This document shows positions 1 to 10,988 of a stretch of DNA of 64,000 nucleotides, piece after piece; position 1 is the first letter of the stretch; each line of letters starts with the position of its first letter. Source of the stretch: Cystobasidium ongulense (Eukaryota; Basidiomycota; Cystobasidiomycetes; Cystobasidiales; Cystobasidiaceae); contig BQUP01000005.1 of assembly GCA_022835595.1 (NCBI GenBank), forward strand, positions 806,001 through 870,000, read 5' to 3'. The position numbers and the translations under genes are program-made. The notes under the pieces were generated by a model. It did not search any database. It was not told the origin of the DNA and saw only the letters and a list, made by a program, of their open reading frames with translations.

Positions 1-2
1 TG

Positions 3-1493
3 CCCTCAACCCCCTCTACTTCCACTACAACGGTCATGTCCGCAGAACTGAAAGCTTTAAAAGAAGAATTAGCTCGCAAAGAAGCCGCCGCGAAAGAAGC
101 GTTGAAGGCTAGGAAAGCTGCGCTTGCTAAACAGAATGCTCGAAGAGCGGAAACCTTTATCGAAGGATTGCTCTCTAAGACCAAGGCGGATATAGACAAT
201 ACTTCTAGTGACTACACTTCAACTTCTGTTCTTCCTCCTCAGGCAGCTGAAGTCTCTATACCGAGTGCATCAGCCATTTCACCCGCGACCTCTTTCGGCA
301 TCACCGAGTTAGAAGATCACGAAGAAGTGGAAGCATCGCTATTCCCTATGCCAGAGACATCAATTCTAGCTCCGCCGACTACTTCCCTCCTCGCTCCCAT
401 GCAGTCTCGTCCCGGAACACCGCGCCGCACCTCTTCTACTACCTTTGCGACTCGATCAAATAAATTACATCGGCCAGTAGCTACAGATTTCGAATCTGAC
501 CCTTCGCACAAGCTTTCGAATGTACCACGATGGACGGAACAGCTATTAGAGTCGTCAAGGCGAAGCGCCGAGAATAGGGAAATGTTAATTGATTTGTCTG
601 ATTCTGAAGATGATAATGATGATGACGACGACGAAAAGTGGGATGGTAAACCAGGAAAAGGAAATGTCAACGATGATGATACAGAATTACGTTTGGCTAT
701 CAAGAATTCTAGATTGCAAGACAGTATTAATCATAGTGGTTATTATCAGATTTCTTCCTTTTCGTCAACTTCTAGTACACCTTATCCTTCTTATTCGTTG
801 AATAATCTCACCAGGTCATCAGAGTCTGCCAGATCCTCGCCCGCTCCACCTAGCGCCACAGTGCCTACCCTTCTTCCCTCACATTCGGATGCCAAGAAGA
901 AACCTTCACCACCTCCTCGATCGATACACTCGCGAAGCTCTACTCCGTCAGTCACTTCTAGATTCGGACCTCCTCCTACGGGATCACTACCAGCCAATCG
1001 GAATCTTGGCGGTCATAATACAGAATTAGAAGCTAAGCAAGCGGAGATTCGAAAGATGTTGGAAATGATTAAAAAGTTGGAAGGAAAGCAGAAACAGAAG
1101 AAGGGAAGTCATCGAGAGCCTACGAAAGGGAACGTCCTATTACCTGCATCGAATTCAAGAGAACAATCTAGTGTCCCGGGTACATCTAAGAGCGGTACGC
1201 TAGCGACAAGCGACGGTCTCCCATCAATATCAATTGGCAGTACGCAATGTCAAGAAACGATACAAGCTGCCAAAGAGACAGTCGGTAAACTATTGCATGA
1301 ACAAGAAAGTCTTGCCGGATCTACTGGAACTCATGCTGCTTCGAAAGGGGTGGGAGGCGATGAACAGGTAGGTGAAAGTGTCGTCATGGGGGACTCATTG
1401 TCGGTCGATTCTGCTTCTACTCCACGTTTTGAGAGGCGGCATAGTTCAAGTGATGAAGCTATGTCTATTAGCTCTAGCTCTGGTGATGAATGA
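3..1493 (+). CDS. Low-complexity coiled-coil protein, 5' partial
   Basis: An open frame runs from the left edge to a TGA at 1493, so the gene starts outside the window; the codons before the first ATG (position 36) are Pro/Ser/Thr-rich and in frame. A charged helix rich in Lys, Glu and Ala (about residues 1-50 after that ATG) is followed by a long Ser/Thr/Pro-rich stretch, an acidic patch (DLSDSEDDNDDDDD), a second short coil (AEIRKMLEMIKKLEGKQ) and a Ser/Glu-rich tail. No catalytic or binding domain is visible. I do not recognise the family. The short second coil loosely resembles those of fungal nuclear RNA-processing scaffolds, which is too weak to name. Good codon continuity over 485 residues supports a real gene. 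Confidence 0.6.
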   Translation, partial: PSTPSTSTTTVMSAELKALKEELARKEAAAKEALKARKAALAKQNARRAETFIEGLLSKTKADIDNTSSDYTSTSVLPPQAAEVSIPSASAISPATSFGITELEDHEEVEASLFPMPETSILAPPTTSLLAPMQSRPGTPRRTSSTTFATRSNKLHRPVATDFESDPSHKLSNVPRWTEQLLESSRRSAENREMLIDLSDSEDDNDDDDDEKWDGKPGKGNVNDDDTELRLAIKNSRLQDSINHSGYYQISSFSSTSSTPYPSYSLNNLTRSSESARSSPAPPSATVPTLLPSHSDAKKKPSPPPRSIHSRSSTPSVTSRFGPPPTGSLPANRNLGGHNTELEAKQAEIRKMLEMIKKLEGKQKQKKGSHREPTKGNVLLPASNSREQSSVPGTSKSGTLATSDGLPSISIGSTQCQETIQAAKETVGKLLHEQESLAGSTGTHAASKGVGGDEQVGESVVMGDSLSVDSASTPRFERRHSSSDEAMSISSSSGDE

Positions 1494-3301
1494 GCTCCTT
1501 CATCTTGTATTGTGTCTGTTACCCTGCACTGTTATAAGGGAAAAACGCAACTGGAATAATCAGAATACCTATGGTACTTCAGGAAATTTACGATTTTGTC
1601 ACATTTACTCTAACCAGCTGAGCTAAGTGTGACTTTTTATGACAGTCTTCCAGGAGTGTCGTGTTCATTGGGTGTATCGACTGACTGACTGCCTGACTTG
1701 CTCATGCCAGGTGTCCCTGCAGCTTGTCCGAGTCGAGCAGCAGTGAGTCCAAGTCGCAGACTTCAAGACTGGATCGGATTGAAGCTTGGAGGATCCTCGC
1801 AGGAGTAGTCGACTTTCATCTAACGAACGCTTCTATCATTGGCCTGGCGGTCGTTGTTCAGCCCATCAACCAAGCTTCGGCGGTGTTAGTGCGCCACCAT
1901 CGATATCGCTTGCAGTGTCGTGCACAAAGAGCTTCCATTGACATCTCGAGGAATACTCCCTGCAGCTAGAAGAAAGAATGGAGCGATTAGGTTCAAGACA
2001 CCCTCTACCTATATCGAGCGTCAAGACCTACCCATCTGTCATGATATTCGCACCAGCGTGCTTCTATCGCACCGGGAGAATAGATCTACCACTGCTTGAA
2101 TAGCCGGACACACGCGACTCTGAGCAAGCGAGCGAGGATAACTTTTAAAATACAGCGGCAGCCGGCGACGGTAAACGGGAAAAGCGGAGCTCCATTTGGA
2201 CCCAGAAGAAAGAAAAAGCCGGGGAAATACACGATAATGCGGTTCGAGGCGAGAGAGCAAGCTATAGTTGTAGATGCTGCCAGGATATATCCAGCCAAAG
2301 AGGCAGACGTGAGCTGCTCAAAGTGATAGTAGAGGTGTGACAGATGCTGATGACTGTGTAACGAGGACCCTCAGAAGCAGTGACACCTCCACGCTTCTGC
2401 GCAAAGCACAGCCTGGGACGGTGAGCAGCAGCAACAGGACAATTATGAATTGGAAGTAGGAAAGCACGGTATACTGAAGGTGACATCACACCATTCAAGG
2501 ACGCATCGCATGCATTACGGTATGTGTGCATTCTTTGTAACTGTAGGGTACATTCTGATCAGTGCTCCTTTGACAACCTCCAGTAAAAGGAAGGGAGCCA
2601 ACAGCGGGAGTGAGTGCTCTCTCTCTCTCTCTTCCACAACTTCCGCTTACTATACTACAGTATTATCACAGCATCCTCCAATTACAGGACACACCGGTTA
2701 CCGTGCAACAGCGCCTGTCAGTCGTGGAAATCCGCCGATCGCGTCAAAGGTGAGTGAGTCCATGGCATTCCACCTCGAAACAGCGGGTGCGGGTAACTTA
2801 ATGATGCGGATGCTGACGATGCTCAAGGTGTGCGGGTGTCTCTTGTCAGCAGCATTCCCGCGTCGAATACACGTTGCTCGTCGGAGTAAAGAAAGGTACA
2901 TCAGCTTAAAGGCAATCAATTTAACGCCACTCGCTCCGGGTTGGCGACTTTCGAATTAGCGACAATAAACACTGCGCGCAAACAGCGAGTCGCAAGGTGA
3001 GTGGACAGGCAGTGTGTGTTGTTCTTGACTGCCTGCTGATTTACCCTTCTTGCTCTCCCCCTCCCTGCCAATTCGCCGGGTTCACCGTACCGCCCTTTTG
3101 CGCCTCGCATCTCTGGTCCAGACCGACCTCAATTCCGCTTCAACTCTGCCCAAAAGCAACGCAAAGCAGAGCAAAAGCAGACGAGGCGCTCTCCCAATAG
3201 GCACACCCGCGTCGTTTGGTCGTGCTGGGTCTGCTTGTTGGGTCAGGCCACACCAACTCCGCCTTGCAGCCTCTACCTTCGACGTCCGGCAGCCGGCAGC
3301 C
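1494..3301. other. Intergenic; 5' region of the Ecl1-like gene
   Basis: No convincing coding gene is seen in these 1.8 kb. A CT dinucleotide run lies near 2616-2632. GTGAGT donor-like sites near 2750 and 2997 suggest introns in a long 5' untranslated leader of the downstream gene, but I cannot fix acceptors. The frame of the downstream gene stays open upstream to position 3050, yet that part has no conserved look. Confidence 0.4.
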
Positions 3302-6300
3302 ATGGAGGACGTGTGCATCGTGTGCAATCGCGCCATTGTCTGGTCGAGCGAGGAAACAGAGAGCAAGACACGCACACAGGCATCTGCATTGTCGACCCGA
3401 AGCAATGGCACCTCGTCCCCCGTCTCTGCGAACAACCGCCAGTCGTCAAATCCAGGGGCAGGAAAGGCATCATTGAGCAACAATGCAGCAGCAGCAGCAG
3501 CAAGCAGCGGTGGTGACAAGCAGCAGCAACACCCACCACAAACCAAGGAGAAGAAGCCTCATCACCATGCAGTCAGGGGCCACCACCATGCCCGCATCAA
3601 GAGGAACCAGTCTCATGGCAAGCTTCATACCAAATCGGGCATCAAACCTCTCACTTCGACAGCGAGCTCGACGGCCATTGCTGCAAATGCAGCTGCAATC
3701 TCGGCAGCAGTCGACGCTGTTATTGCTAAGGGTGAGTTAACCCTGCTCCCTCTATATTGCATTGTACTGTCGTACTTTTTGCATCGACTGACGCTTGTCC
3801 ACTTTCTGTCTCGTCTCGCGCACGTTTTCCGCATACCCCTGCAAATCGATTTCCTGCTCCTGAAAACCGATAATTCAACTCAAATTTTACCCGGATCACT
3901 CATCGATTTCCGAAAAACAGGCGCACAGCATGATACATCGACAGAAGGCGCAAGTGATGCTATAACATCTGAAAACTTGCCAGACTGGATGGCGATTTAC
4001 TGTAGTGAAGAATGCAGAAATGAAGATGAATTAAGATCTAGGCTATCTTTTGCAAATCTAAATGAAGAGAGAGAACGTTCGTTATCTAAGCTCGCGGCAG
4101 TGCAAGCTCAATCTTCGAACGGGCATACTGGTCCTGGAAGAGCTTACTCGAACGCCTCGCTTTCGCCTACTTTTGGACCTCAAGGGTTAGGCAATCGAGG
4201 TACCCATTCGCCATGGTACAATGATAGCGAAGGAAGTGAATTTGATTGGCATCATAAAGAGAAGGACAGTCATCAGCATGCTCATGGACAGTCTTCCTCT
4301 TCGCATACAACTAGACACCGAGCGACTTCATCGAGAGACAGCTCCGATATAATTGCTACTTCCGGTAGCGAAGGGAGAAGGTTCTCGGATGCTAGTGATT
4401 CTTCTAGATTATCAAGTCATCATCATCATCACCTTCGACACGCGCCTGTCCCTACACTACATAATCCACACGCCCGAAGAAGCTCGTCTAGGACTAGAGG
4501 ATCGAATGATTCACTCGTTTCACTCGTTTCTTCACACTATGATTATTCTTCGTCGGGAGGCAATGGACAGCAGCTCGCAAGACCCGATATAGGGCATCGT
4601 TCAAACAGTGCCCTAGGTGGTCTGAGGGCTATGACACCAATTCATCATCAACAGCAAACTACTTCCACTTCCGCTTCTCCTCGATTAACTTCGCCTAATC
4701 GGACTGCGAGCTCTTCAAAGCTATATCCATCTGCAGCCAGTCCTACTACGTCTTCCAACGCAAGAGGAGAAGCATCAGTACCATCTACTTCATCCGGTAC
4801 AACAGCTTCTATCCTTATCCGATCAAACAGCTCTGCAAGTGCTGCGAACAATAACAATAGCGGCAATACCCTTGCAGAGAATGCTTCAGTGTCTGGATCA
4901 CTCAGCAATTTAGCTTCATCAACGTACATAGCTCCTTCATCTGCCAAGACTTTCAGACCTGCTTCTGTTTCTCGATCTGCGAACGGAAGTGGTTTCTTGA
5001 AACCTTCAAAAAGCTCAGCTACACTTGCTCTTTCTCCGGCTGAAGATGTTAGAGCTACTATGGTCGCTGAAAGAAAATCATCGCATAGTCCAGCTAGAAG
5101 ACCTGCAAATGCCATGTCGAGGAGTCATTCGCATCAACATCATCGTACTTCGCATCATATCTCGACTTCATCTATTCCTTATCTATCTTGTTCCCCTTCC
5201 TCGCCTGGTTCAGGTTCTATCAATTCAGGAAGATCAAACGTCTCTACAGATCCTTCATCCTCTTCTGTCAGAGGTGAAGGTGAATATTATGACGATTATG
5301 CAGAAGGTGACATTTCTGATGATGGTGAATATAAACCTTTACCTCGGAAATCTGAAGATGATGAGAGAAATGGCGGTACCGCTACTTTAGCTAGCTATGG
5401 ATTATTCTATCAACGTACACCGTCTACGCCTTCTCTACCTTCTCTCACTCATCAATACTCGTCATCGTATGGTCGATCTCCTCCTGTTGGTGCTCATTCG
5501 TTCGGAACCACTAGAAGCTCAAGACTTTCAGCATCTTTCGATACCAAGAATATAGATACCACTACTGGAAGCACAACCATCTCTTCTGTCTTCAGAGAGC
5601 GGCAAAACAATAGCAGCAGACCTGTTCCTGCACAGAACTCGCATTCTCACTCTTCCACTTTGAGAATGACACCTTCTAACGGTGTCTATTCGCCTAGAAG
5701 AGCTACCTTCGACATCAACGCTGCTTATCAGAATCCTCATCATCCTGCTCCTGTCCGTAACCATTCATCTGGGAGACTACACCCTCCTTCTTCTGCGATG
5801 GGTCATCATCAACCGGACAATACACCAACTCAAGGCAGTCTCGCTTCGAGGTCACATAGCTTCGTCGGACACTACGGTCGTACAGGTGAAGAACCACCCC
5901 ATGAGATCGTGCATCAAGTCGCCAAAGATCACTATGGTCGTACAAGAGCACCTTCAATTACTCGTACAGATCTAGAGAGAGTCGCTTCAGATAGATCTAT
6001 TGGTTCTGGATCTGGTAGACCACCTTCTAGTGGAGGCGTCGAAACCTCAAGATCTAGTAGTAGTACCTTACAGAGACTGCCCTCCCACCTTCGTCCAGCC
6101 ACATTATCGCCTCGGAATAGCAGTGATCCAGCACTTCCGTCCCCTCCCATTTCCCCTGGCCTGTACAATCATAATTCTAGAAGCGGATCACATTCTGCTA
6201 TGCACCAATTAGTCGAAGATCCCAGCAATGGAGGTTATGGAAGACCACTGTTAGCGAATGCTAGGTCCAAGAGTCGCTCCTCATTCACATGGGATCATTT

Positions 6301-6502
6301 ACCTCCATATGTACCTCAATACGCCGCTCTCGATCTTGATAAAGTTAGAAGAAACAAGAGTGGAACGAGTCTACATTCGGTTTATGAAGATGATTCTGAA
6401 CAAGCTCTTTCTTCCGTTCCTTCTTCCACTCAATCTACTGTTAAATCGGTCCAACAGGCGTCATCCAGGAAAAGACTTTTCTACTTTCCTGAAGCGGAGT
6501 AG
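3302..6502 (+). CDS. Ecl1-family (life-span regulatory factor-like) protein, very large
   Basis: The ATG at 3302 starts a protein with an immediate cysteine pair, MEDVCIVCNRAIVW, and after an intron (3732-3920) a second pair in DWMAIYCSEECRNEDELR. The order CxxC followed by YCSEEC..D is the signature of the fungal Ecl1 family, small zinc-binding proteins that in fission yeast extend chronological life span and respond to nutrient or metal limitation. Here the two halves are separated by a low-complexity His/Ala/Ser-rich linker and followed by some 800 residues of Ser/His/Asn-rich, probably disordered sequence with several Pro/Ser phosphosite-like stretches. The spliced product is 1003 residues, against roughly 80-150 in yeasts. 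The frame is also open upstream to 3050, but the N-terminal CxxC makes 3302 the natural start. The family call rests on the cysteine motifs; the function is inferred. Confidence 0.65.
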   Translation: MEDVCIVCNRAIVWSSEETESKTRTQASALSTRSNGTSSPVSANNRQSSNPGAGKASLSNNAAAAAASSGGDKQQQHPPQTKEKKPHHHAVRGHHHARIKRNQSHGKLHTKSGIKPLTSTASSTAIAANAAAISAAVDAVIAKGELTLLPLYCIVLSYFLHRLTLVHFLSRLAHVFRIPLQIDFLLLKTDNSTQILPGSLIDFRKTGAQHDTSTEGASDAITSENLPDWMAIYCSEECRNEDELRSRLSFANLNEERERSLSKLAAVQAQSSNGHTGPGRAYSNASLSPTFGPQGLGNRGTHSPWYNDSEGSEFDWHHKEKDSHQHAHGQSSSSHTTRHRATSSRDSSDIIATSGSEGRRFSDASDSSRLSSHHHHHLRHAPVPTLHNPHARRSSSRTRGSNDSLVSLVSSHYDYSSSGGNGQQLARPDIGHRSNSALGGLRAMTPIHHQQQTTSTSASPRLTSPNRTASSSKLYPSAASPTTSSNARGEASVPSTSSGTTASILIRSNSSASAANNNNSGNTLAENASVSGSLSNLASSTYIAPSSAKTFRPASVSRSANGSGFLKPSKSSATLALSPAEDVRATMVAERKSSHSPARRPANAMSRSHSHQHHRTSHHISTSSIPYLSCSPSSPGSGSINSGRSNVSTDPSSSSVRGEGEYYDDYAEGDISDDGEYKPLPRKSEDDERNGGTATLASYGLFYQRTPSTPSLPSLTHQYSSSYGRSPPVGAHSFGTTRSSRLSASFDTKNIDTTTGSTTISSVFRERQNNSSRPVPAQNSHSHSSTLRMTPSNGVYSPRRATFDINAAYQNPHHPAPVRNHSSGRLHPPSSAMGHHQPDNTPTQGSLASRSHSFVGHYGRTGEEPPHEIVHQVAKDHYGRTRAPSITRTDLERVASDRSIGSGSGRPPSSGGVETSRSSSSTLQRLPSHLRPATLSPRNSSDPALPSPPISPGLYNHNSRSGSHSAMHQLVEDPSNGGYGRPLLANARSKSRSSFTWDHLPPYVPQYAALDLDKVRRNKSGTSLHSVYEDDSEQALSSVPSSTQSTVKSVQQASSRKRLFYFPEAE
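3732..3920 (+). other. Stop-free, in-phase intron in the Ecl1-like gene
   Basis: The donor is GTGAGT after a single G, and the acceptor is AAAAACAG. The length is 189 nt (63 codons) with no in-frame stop, so retention would insert a hydrophobic stretch of aliphatic and aromatic residues between the two cysteine pairs. Removing it joins a Gly codon across the junction and brings the pairs into the expected order. Confidence 0.6.
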
Positions 6503-7499
6503 AAGTCGCCTAGTACCCATTACATTATTTCAGACTACAGCTTGAAGACAATTCGTGCCTCTTAGCATGGTCCCCAAGCACATCACACACACGTATACTC
6601 AAATCAAACGGACAAGCAGCACACAACCTCAGTCAGCAATCTCACCAACGGACTAGCAGTACCTATATTCATTCAGTTCATCGTCAATAAAAGTCAAGTC
6701 GTTTATTTTCTGCAAATTTGTCGGTCATATCTTATTACCCTTCCTTGGAATCACTTTTTGGGATCAAGCTCCGATACAGCCGAGCTTTCAGTACTAAAGG
6801 ACACATTGTTTTTTATAAACCCCTCATTATAGAATATGTCGCAACTAGTTCTTATCGTCGTTAATGTCATTACACGCATCCCACGCCCTTCACGCAGAAC
6901 AAGCTCATTACGATTGAAGCAGTAATACCAAGCTTCTCTCAAATTGTATGATAGCTGTATGTTTTCCTCTGAAAGCTTGAGCTACTCCTCGTTGTGAATC
7001 AACAATGTGCATAGCCTGGAGATACGAGTGATGATTGCCCACCGCGCGAGCTTCCTTTATCCACGTGAAATCTTCGTTCGTCAAGCCGTTGAATAGCTGA
7101 TGCGTGCGTTTTTACGGCAGCTTGCGGTTGTCTACGAGCATGGACGCCGCGTGATAACGTTCTTCGCATTCACGCGTTGTGGAAATTCTCAATGTGGGCC
7201 TGAATGAACGCCCTCAGCATTCTCGATATCAAGCATGTTTCAGTCAGATTCAATAGCCAGCCACGGTCACATATTTGGTTTAGTTCTGGACAGGGTCCCA
7301 TATTTGCCTGCATTTCGAAGTGGGTTGTTTTGCAGATCCCAAATATTTCAAGCAGTAAACAAGCGCATGGAGCGGGAGCGCAAGCTTTCCACTGGCTTTC
7401 AGAGCAACTTGTCTCTTTGCTTCTTGCAGATTATTTTCCTTAGATAACACCAGCCTATTACTCTTTCATACTCATATTCCTATCGCTCTGCAGACCATC
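6503..7499. other. Intergenic, nothing recognised
   Basis: About 1 kb between two plus-strand genes. It is AT-rich just after 6503, as expected for a 3' end, and carries a CACGTG core near 7062. The short open frames here have no domain-like features. Confidence 0.4.
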
Positions 7500-8869
7500 A
7501 TGAAGAATCTTTTCTTCCTCTCTTCCACCCTGGCAGTGAACTTGGTGATTGCCTACACTGTCATCGATAATCCCAATAATCCTCCACATCAAACTGAAGA
7601 AGGTCAATATGGGTAAGTCTCTCGCCTCGAGTTTTGATGGCTCCTGGCGTTTCAACGTTGTGATCTTGTACTGATCCTTCTGTTGTCCTCTAGCTATAAT
7701 GACTGCGAACGATACTCAGACAATCCTAACAGCAAGTGCCAAAGTATGTTGCGTTTTGCCTTGGTTTTGCACTTTCTAGCGGTTACTGATGACCGCTGCT
7801 CCACAGCCGTGTGGATGAATTCACTGGATGACTTGTAGGTGTTTCGAGCTTCTTCCACTCAATGGAGTCTTGCTAAGTTAAGGCTTCAGCTGTCTCTTCG
7901 CTCCACCCTCGATGGGTACAATCGGGGATACCGAACGCTATGCGGTATGTTGCTTGAGACTCTTGCTGCCTTGACCATCTTCTCACACTTGCGTAATCAG
8001 GTCTCGTACTGCACACGATCCGGACATGGAACGCGGCTCATTCCCCAAGATACCATTCAGAGCGCTCATTTCGTTCATACCGACAATTTCGTTCAGGTCA
8101 CAGGTAGACTAGATCAAACTCAGATCAATGTCAAGAAGGGAGACTCTGGAGGGGAGATGGATGCCCATGGTGAAGACAATAAATCCAACCCTATCGGTGG
8201 TATCGTGCTTGGCTCTGATAAAGACGGAAGCTTGATACAATTCCCGGAGTGGACTTCTTTCCTGGGTAGTGATATGGTAAGTCTTTATGTTCATGTTTGA
8301 TGCGGAATCTTGTTGCTGATTACTAGTGTGCTGCTTTCACAGTTCTGTTTCCGAGCTTGTGAGCACTACATCTGACAGGCTTTGGAGCTTGGATTATAAG
8401 CTGAACTCTTTCCAGGTTACCCTGACGCAGACAAGCGCTACTGCCAGGTACGTAACAAGCAGTGAGTACTGCATTTGTCATCGATTATTGATTCGGCGTT
8501 TGCAGCACATCTACGATGTCATGGGCTGCGAGTGGAATGAGCCAGGCAATTACGAATCAGGGTTCGATACCTGCGATGCAGATTCGGGACAGCCAATGTG
8601 AGTCTGCTTGCAAACTTTCTTTCCATCCGGACCGCCTCCAGGTGAAAAAAAGAACGCTGAACGGGTTGTGTTGTAATACTAGGGGCGTATATCGACAAGA
8701 AGATGGGTCCGAATCCACCTGGCGACAAGGTCAGAAGCCTACACCAAGACCACACCCCGATCCATCCTCGTCAAACTGTCAGAAAACCTCCACGATTGAG
8801 CCAGCTACCTATTCTCCTGTCCAGCGAATGGCTGCTCGACACACAGCCAGACGCGAGAAGATGTTCTAG
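7500..8869 (+). CDS. Secreted glycoprotein of the 'macrofage activating glycoprotein' type
   Basis: Nine exons fit in phase: 7500-7612, 7694-7743, 7807-7834, 7890-7944, 8001-8276, 8343-8358, 8416-8447, 8506-8597 and 8683-8869, giving 282 residues. A signal peptide (MKNLFFLSSTLAVNLVIAYT) precedes the mature protein. Family landmarks appear in order: VWMNSLDDFCLFAPP, GTIGDTER, GHGTRLIP, VQVTG, GDSGGEMDAHG, NPIGGIV, FCFRACY, CQHIYDVMGC and CDADSGQPMGVY, then the usual SSSNC. Basidiomycete members are annotated as macrofage activating glycoproteins; their molecular function is unknown. They are extracellular or wall-associated, with paired cysteines. Here about 29 residues rich in basic and Thr/Ser residues follow the SSNC end, unlike the family members I recall. 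Exon 6 is only 16 nt. Confidence 0.8.
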
Positions 8870-9225
8870 CTGTGTGGCGCGTAATTTGGATTCTTCGACA
8901 GCCATGCTTGTCCAAGCATGTATACCATACCCTCTTCGAACTTCGCTTCGAAACCTGTAACTTTGATCTCCAGACATTTCAGTAAACTGCGTTGAGCGTA
9001 TGCTTCCTCTTCTGAGTATTGATAGATGTCCATTTTCTGCTTCAAAGCCTCGCGTTGCTCGATGCTCGAACATCATCCCGGGTGGACAAGCACGTCGCAC
9101 TCGCCAACCAGCGAGCAGTGATATAACTCCCAATGGAGCTCTGCGTCTTCGTCTTGCTGTATCGATGCAGCTGTTGTGTGGCCGATCAGCCTTTACGACT
9201 TCAATGACTCTCCAGCTGCCACCGC

Positions 9226-10988
9226 TTGCATGCGCTCTCATCGACACGCTGGAATGGAATCCGAGTCGTCCAATGGACACAGCAGTCTGCCCAGTCAGTC
9301 GTTGGAATCTGCGGGTGCGAGGTGGAATCGGTGCTGAAGAAAGCCTTGCTCTCGTCGTGGCGGCACACAGCTATCTTCGACTCGGCAACATGCAGACGCA
9401 AAGGCTTATGCGAAGTAGGCAAGACACGCCTGAAGCAACCACACCACATATACTATGGTACATCTACGGTTGATTGGTCAGCGTACGGACTTTAGTTAGT
9501 AACTAACGCGATTGTTGGACTCCTAACAAGAAATACATGGACAGCCAGAAGCTCTGCAAGACCCTGCTACCAAGCATGTCGTCTTCATCATGGGTGGGTA
9601 GACTCAATGTATTACCGAAACTTCTCAATCCTGATGCGTTATTTACAGGTCTAAACAATAGTTGGTACGGTTTTAGCCACCGCTTGGAAAGCAACCAGGT
9701 CCGCAACGATGATAACGTGTCATATCCTTCACAGCTTTGGCTGGCACAATCAGATCAAAGCCATGGGTCATAAGAAACAATACCTCAGTCTTGTAATGGA
9801 CAATCGCGGAGTCAGTTTCGTAATGTCTTGCAGCTATGCACGCGACAAAGCTAACTCTGGATACTGAAATATATAAAGGTTGGCAATTCGAGTACTCCAT
9901 GGGGCCTTTACTCGACTAGCGAAATGGCGAAAGATCTTATAGATTTGCTCGAGTTTGTTGGGTGGAGTCGTCCCAAATCATTGCATATCGTCGGTGTTTC
10001 GATGGGCGGGTGAGCTTAGTCTGCATCTGTGAGCATTACCAGCTAGAAGCTAAGCATATCGTACAGCATGATTGCGCAAGAATTGGTGAGCGAGGTCTGC
10101 AGCCCTCTCCGTCATTACCTCCACCTCTAATTAATTCGGTATCAATAGGCAACCATGATCCCGGACAGAATTCGAAGCTTGGTCCTGACTTCGACTACGG
10201 CCGGTAATACAAGCGAAGTAGCACCGGTAAGACGATACCAAATATAATCGCAGACGCCCTATGGCATCATCTGACCTCATCACACAGATGTCCGCGCTCA
10301 AAATGTTCGCTAAGCTATTCTTTGTTCGAGATCCGCAAGAAATGGTCAGATTGGTAGTCAGCAATCTATACCCTGAAACGTATTTAGCAGCACCAGACGA
10401 GAAAAGCGAGAACCCCACGAACCGAGATCGCATTGTAAAGGTGAGTGCTCGGTAACTCCGGAGAAGTTGCACCAGGTGACTCATTCGATGTTTCCAGGAA
10501 TTCCTGTATCGCTATGACTTGACCCAGCGGCAGACAATGATGGGTCGCATCCTTCAATCAGGAGCTGCTATGTATGTTATAAGCAGTTTCGGATACCACT
10601 TGATGGTCCATTGATGTCCAATATATTTGTAGAGGCCACAAGGTATCGGCCGACCGCCTGAAGGTTGTCGCCGATAACATCGAAGACATAGTCATCGTCA
10701 CGGGTGACGCTGATACTATCGTAAACCCTGAAAGATCGAAGGATCTGCATGATATGCTTCCGGTGAGCCGCAGTGTGACTCTCAGAGGGTCTAGACTAAT
10801 AAATAACGCTTGCCAACCTCAGGGAAGTGAATATATAGTGATACCAGGCGGAGGACAGTAAGTTCACAGGCCAATAAGCAAGTCGCAAAAGCTCACAAAA
10901 GATGGTTTATAGCGCACTACCATCACAATGCACGGAAAAGTACAATGCGCTACTCGAGCAAACTTTCCAGAAAAGCATACAGAACTAG
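9226..10988 (+). CDS. Alpha/beta hydrolase-fold protein
   Basis: Exons following the first fit in phase: ..9457, 9531-9593, 9649-9664, 9735-9810, 9879-10009, 10067-10085, 10149-10226, 10288-10440, 10498-10571, 10633-10762, 10823-10857 and 10913-10988. The protein reads IYYEIHG near the N-terminus, HVVFIMGLNNSCFGW (oxyanion-hole strand), DNRGVGNSSTPWG, then the nucleophile elbow GVSMGG, the acid in VTGDADTIV and the catalytic His in PGGGHAL. This is a complete alpha/beta hydrolase triad, so a hydrolase or esterase acting on a small unknown substrate is likely. The start is uncertain: 9226 is the first ATG in frame with the exon ending at 9457, but the conserved part begins only near GLCEVGKTR. 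Two very small exons (16 and 19 nt) are needed for the fold to be complete. No signal peptide is evident. Confidence 0.75.

Noticed and set aside
3050-3301. Upstream extension of the Ecl1-like frame
   Set aside because: Family members begin right at the first cysteine pair; the extra 84 codons look like leader sequence.
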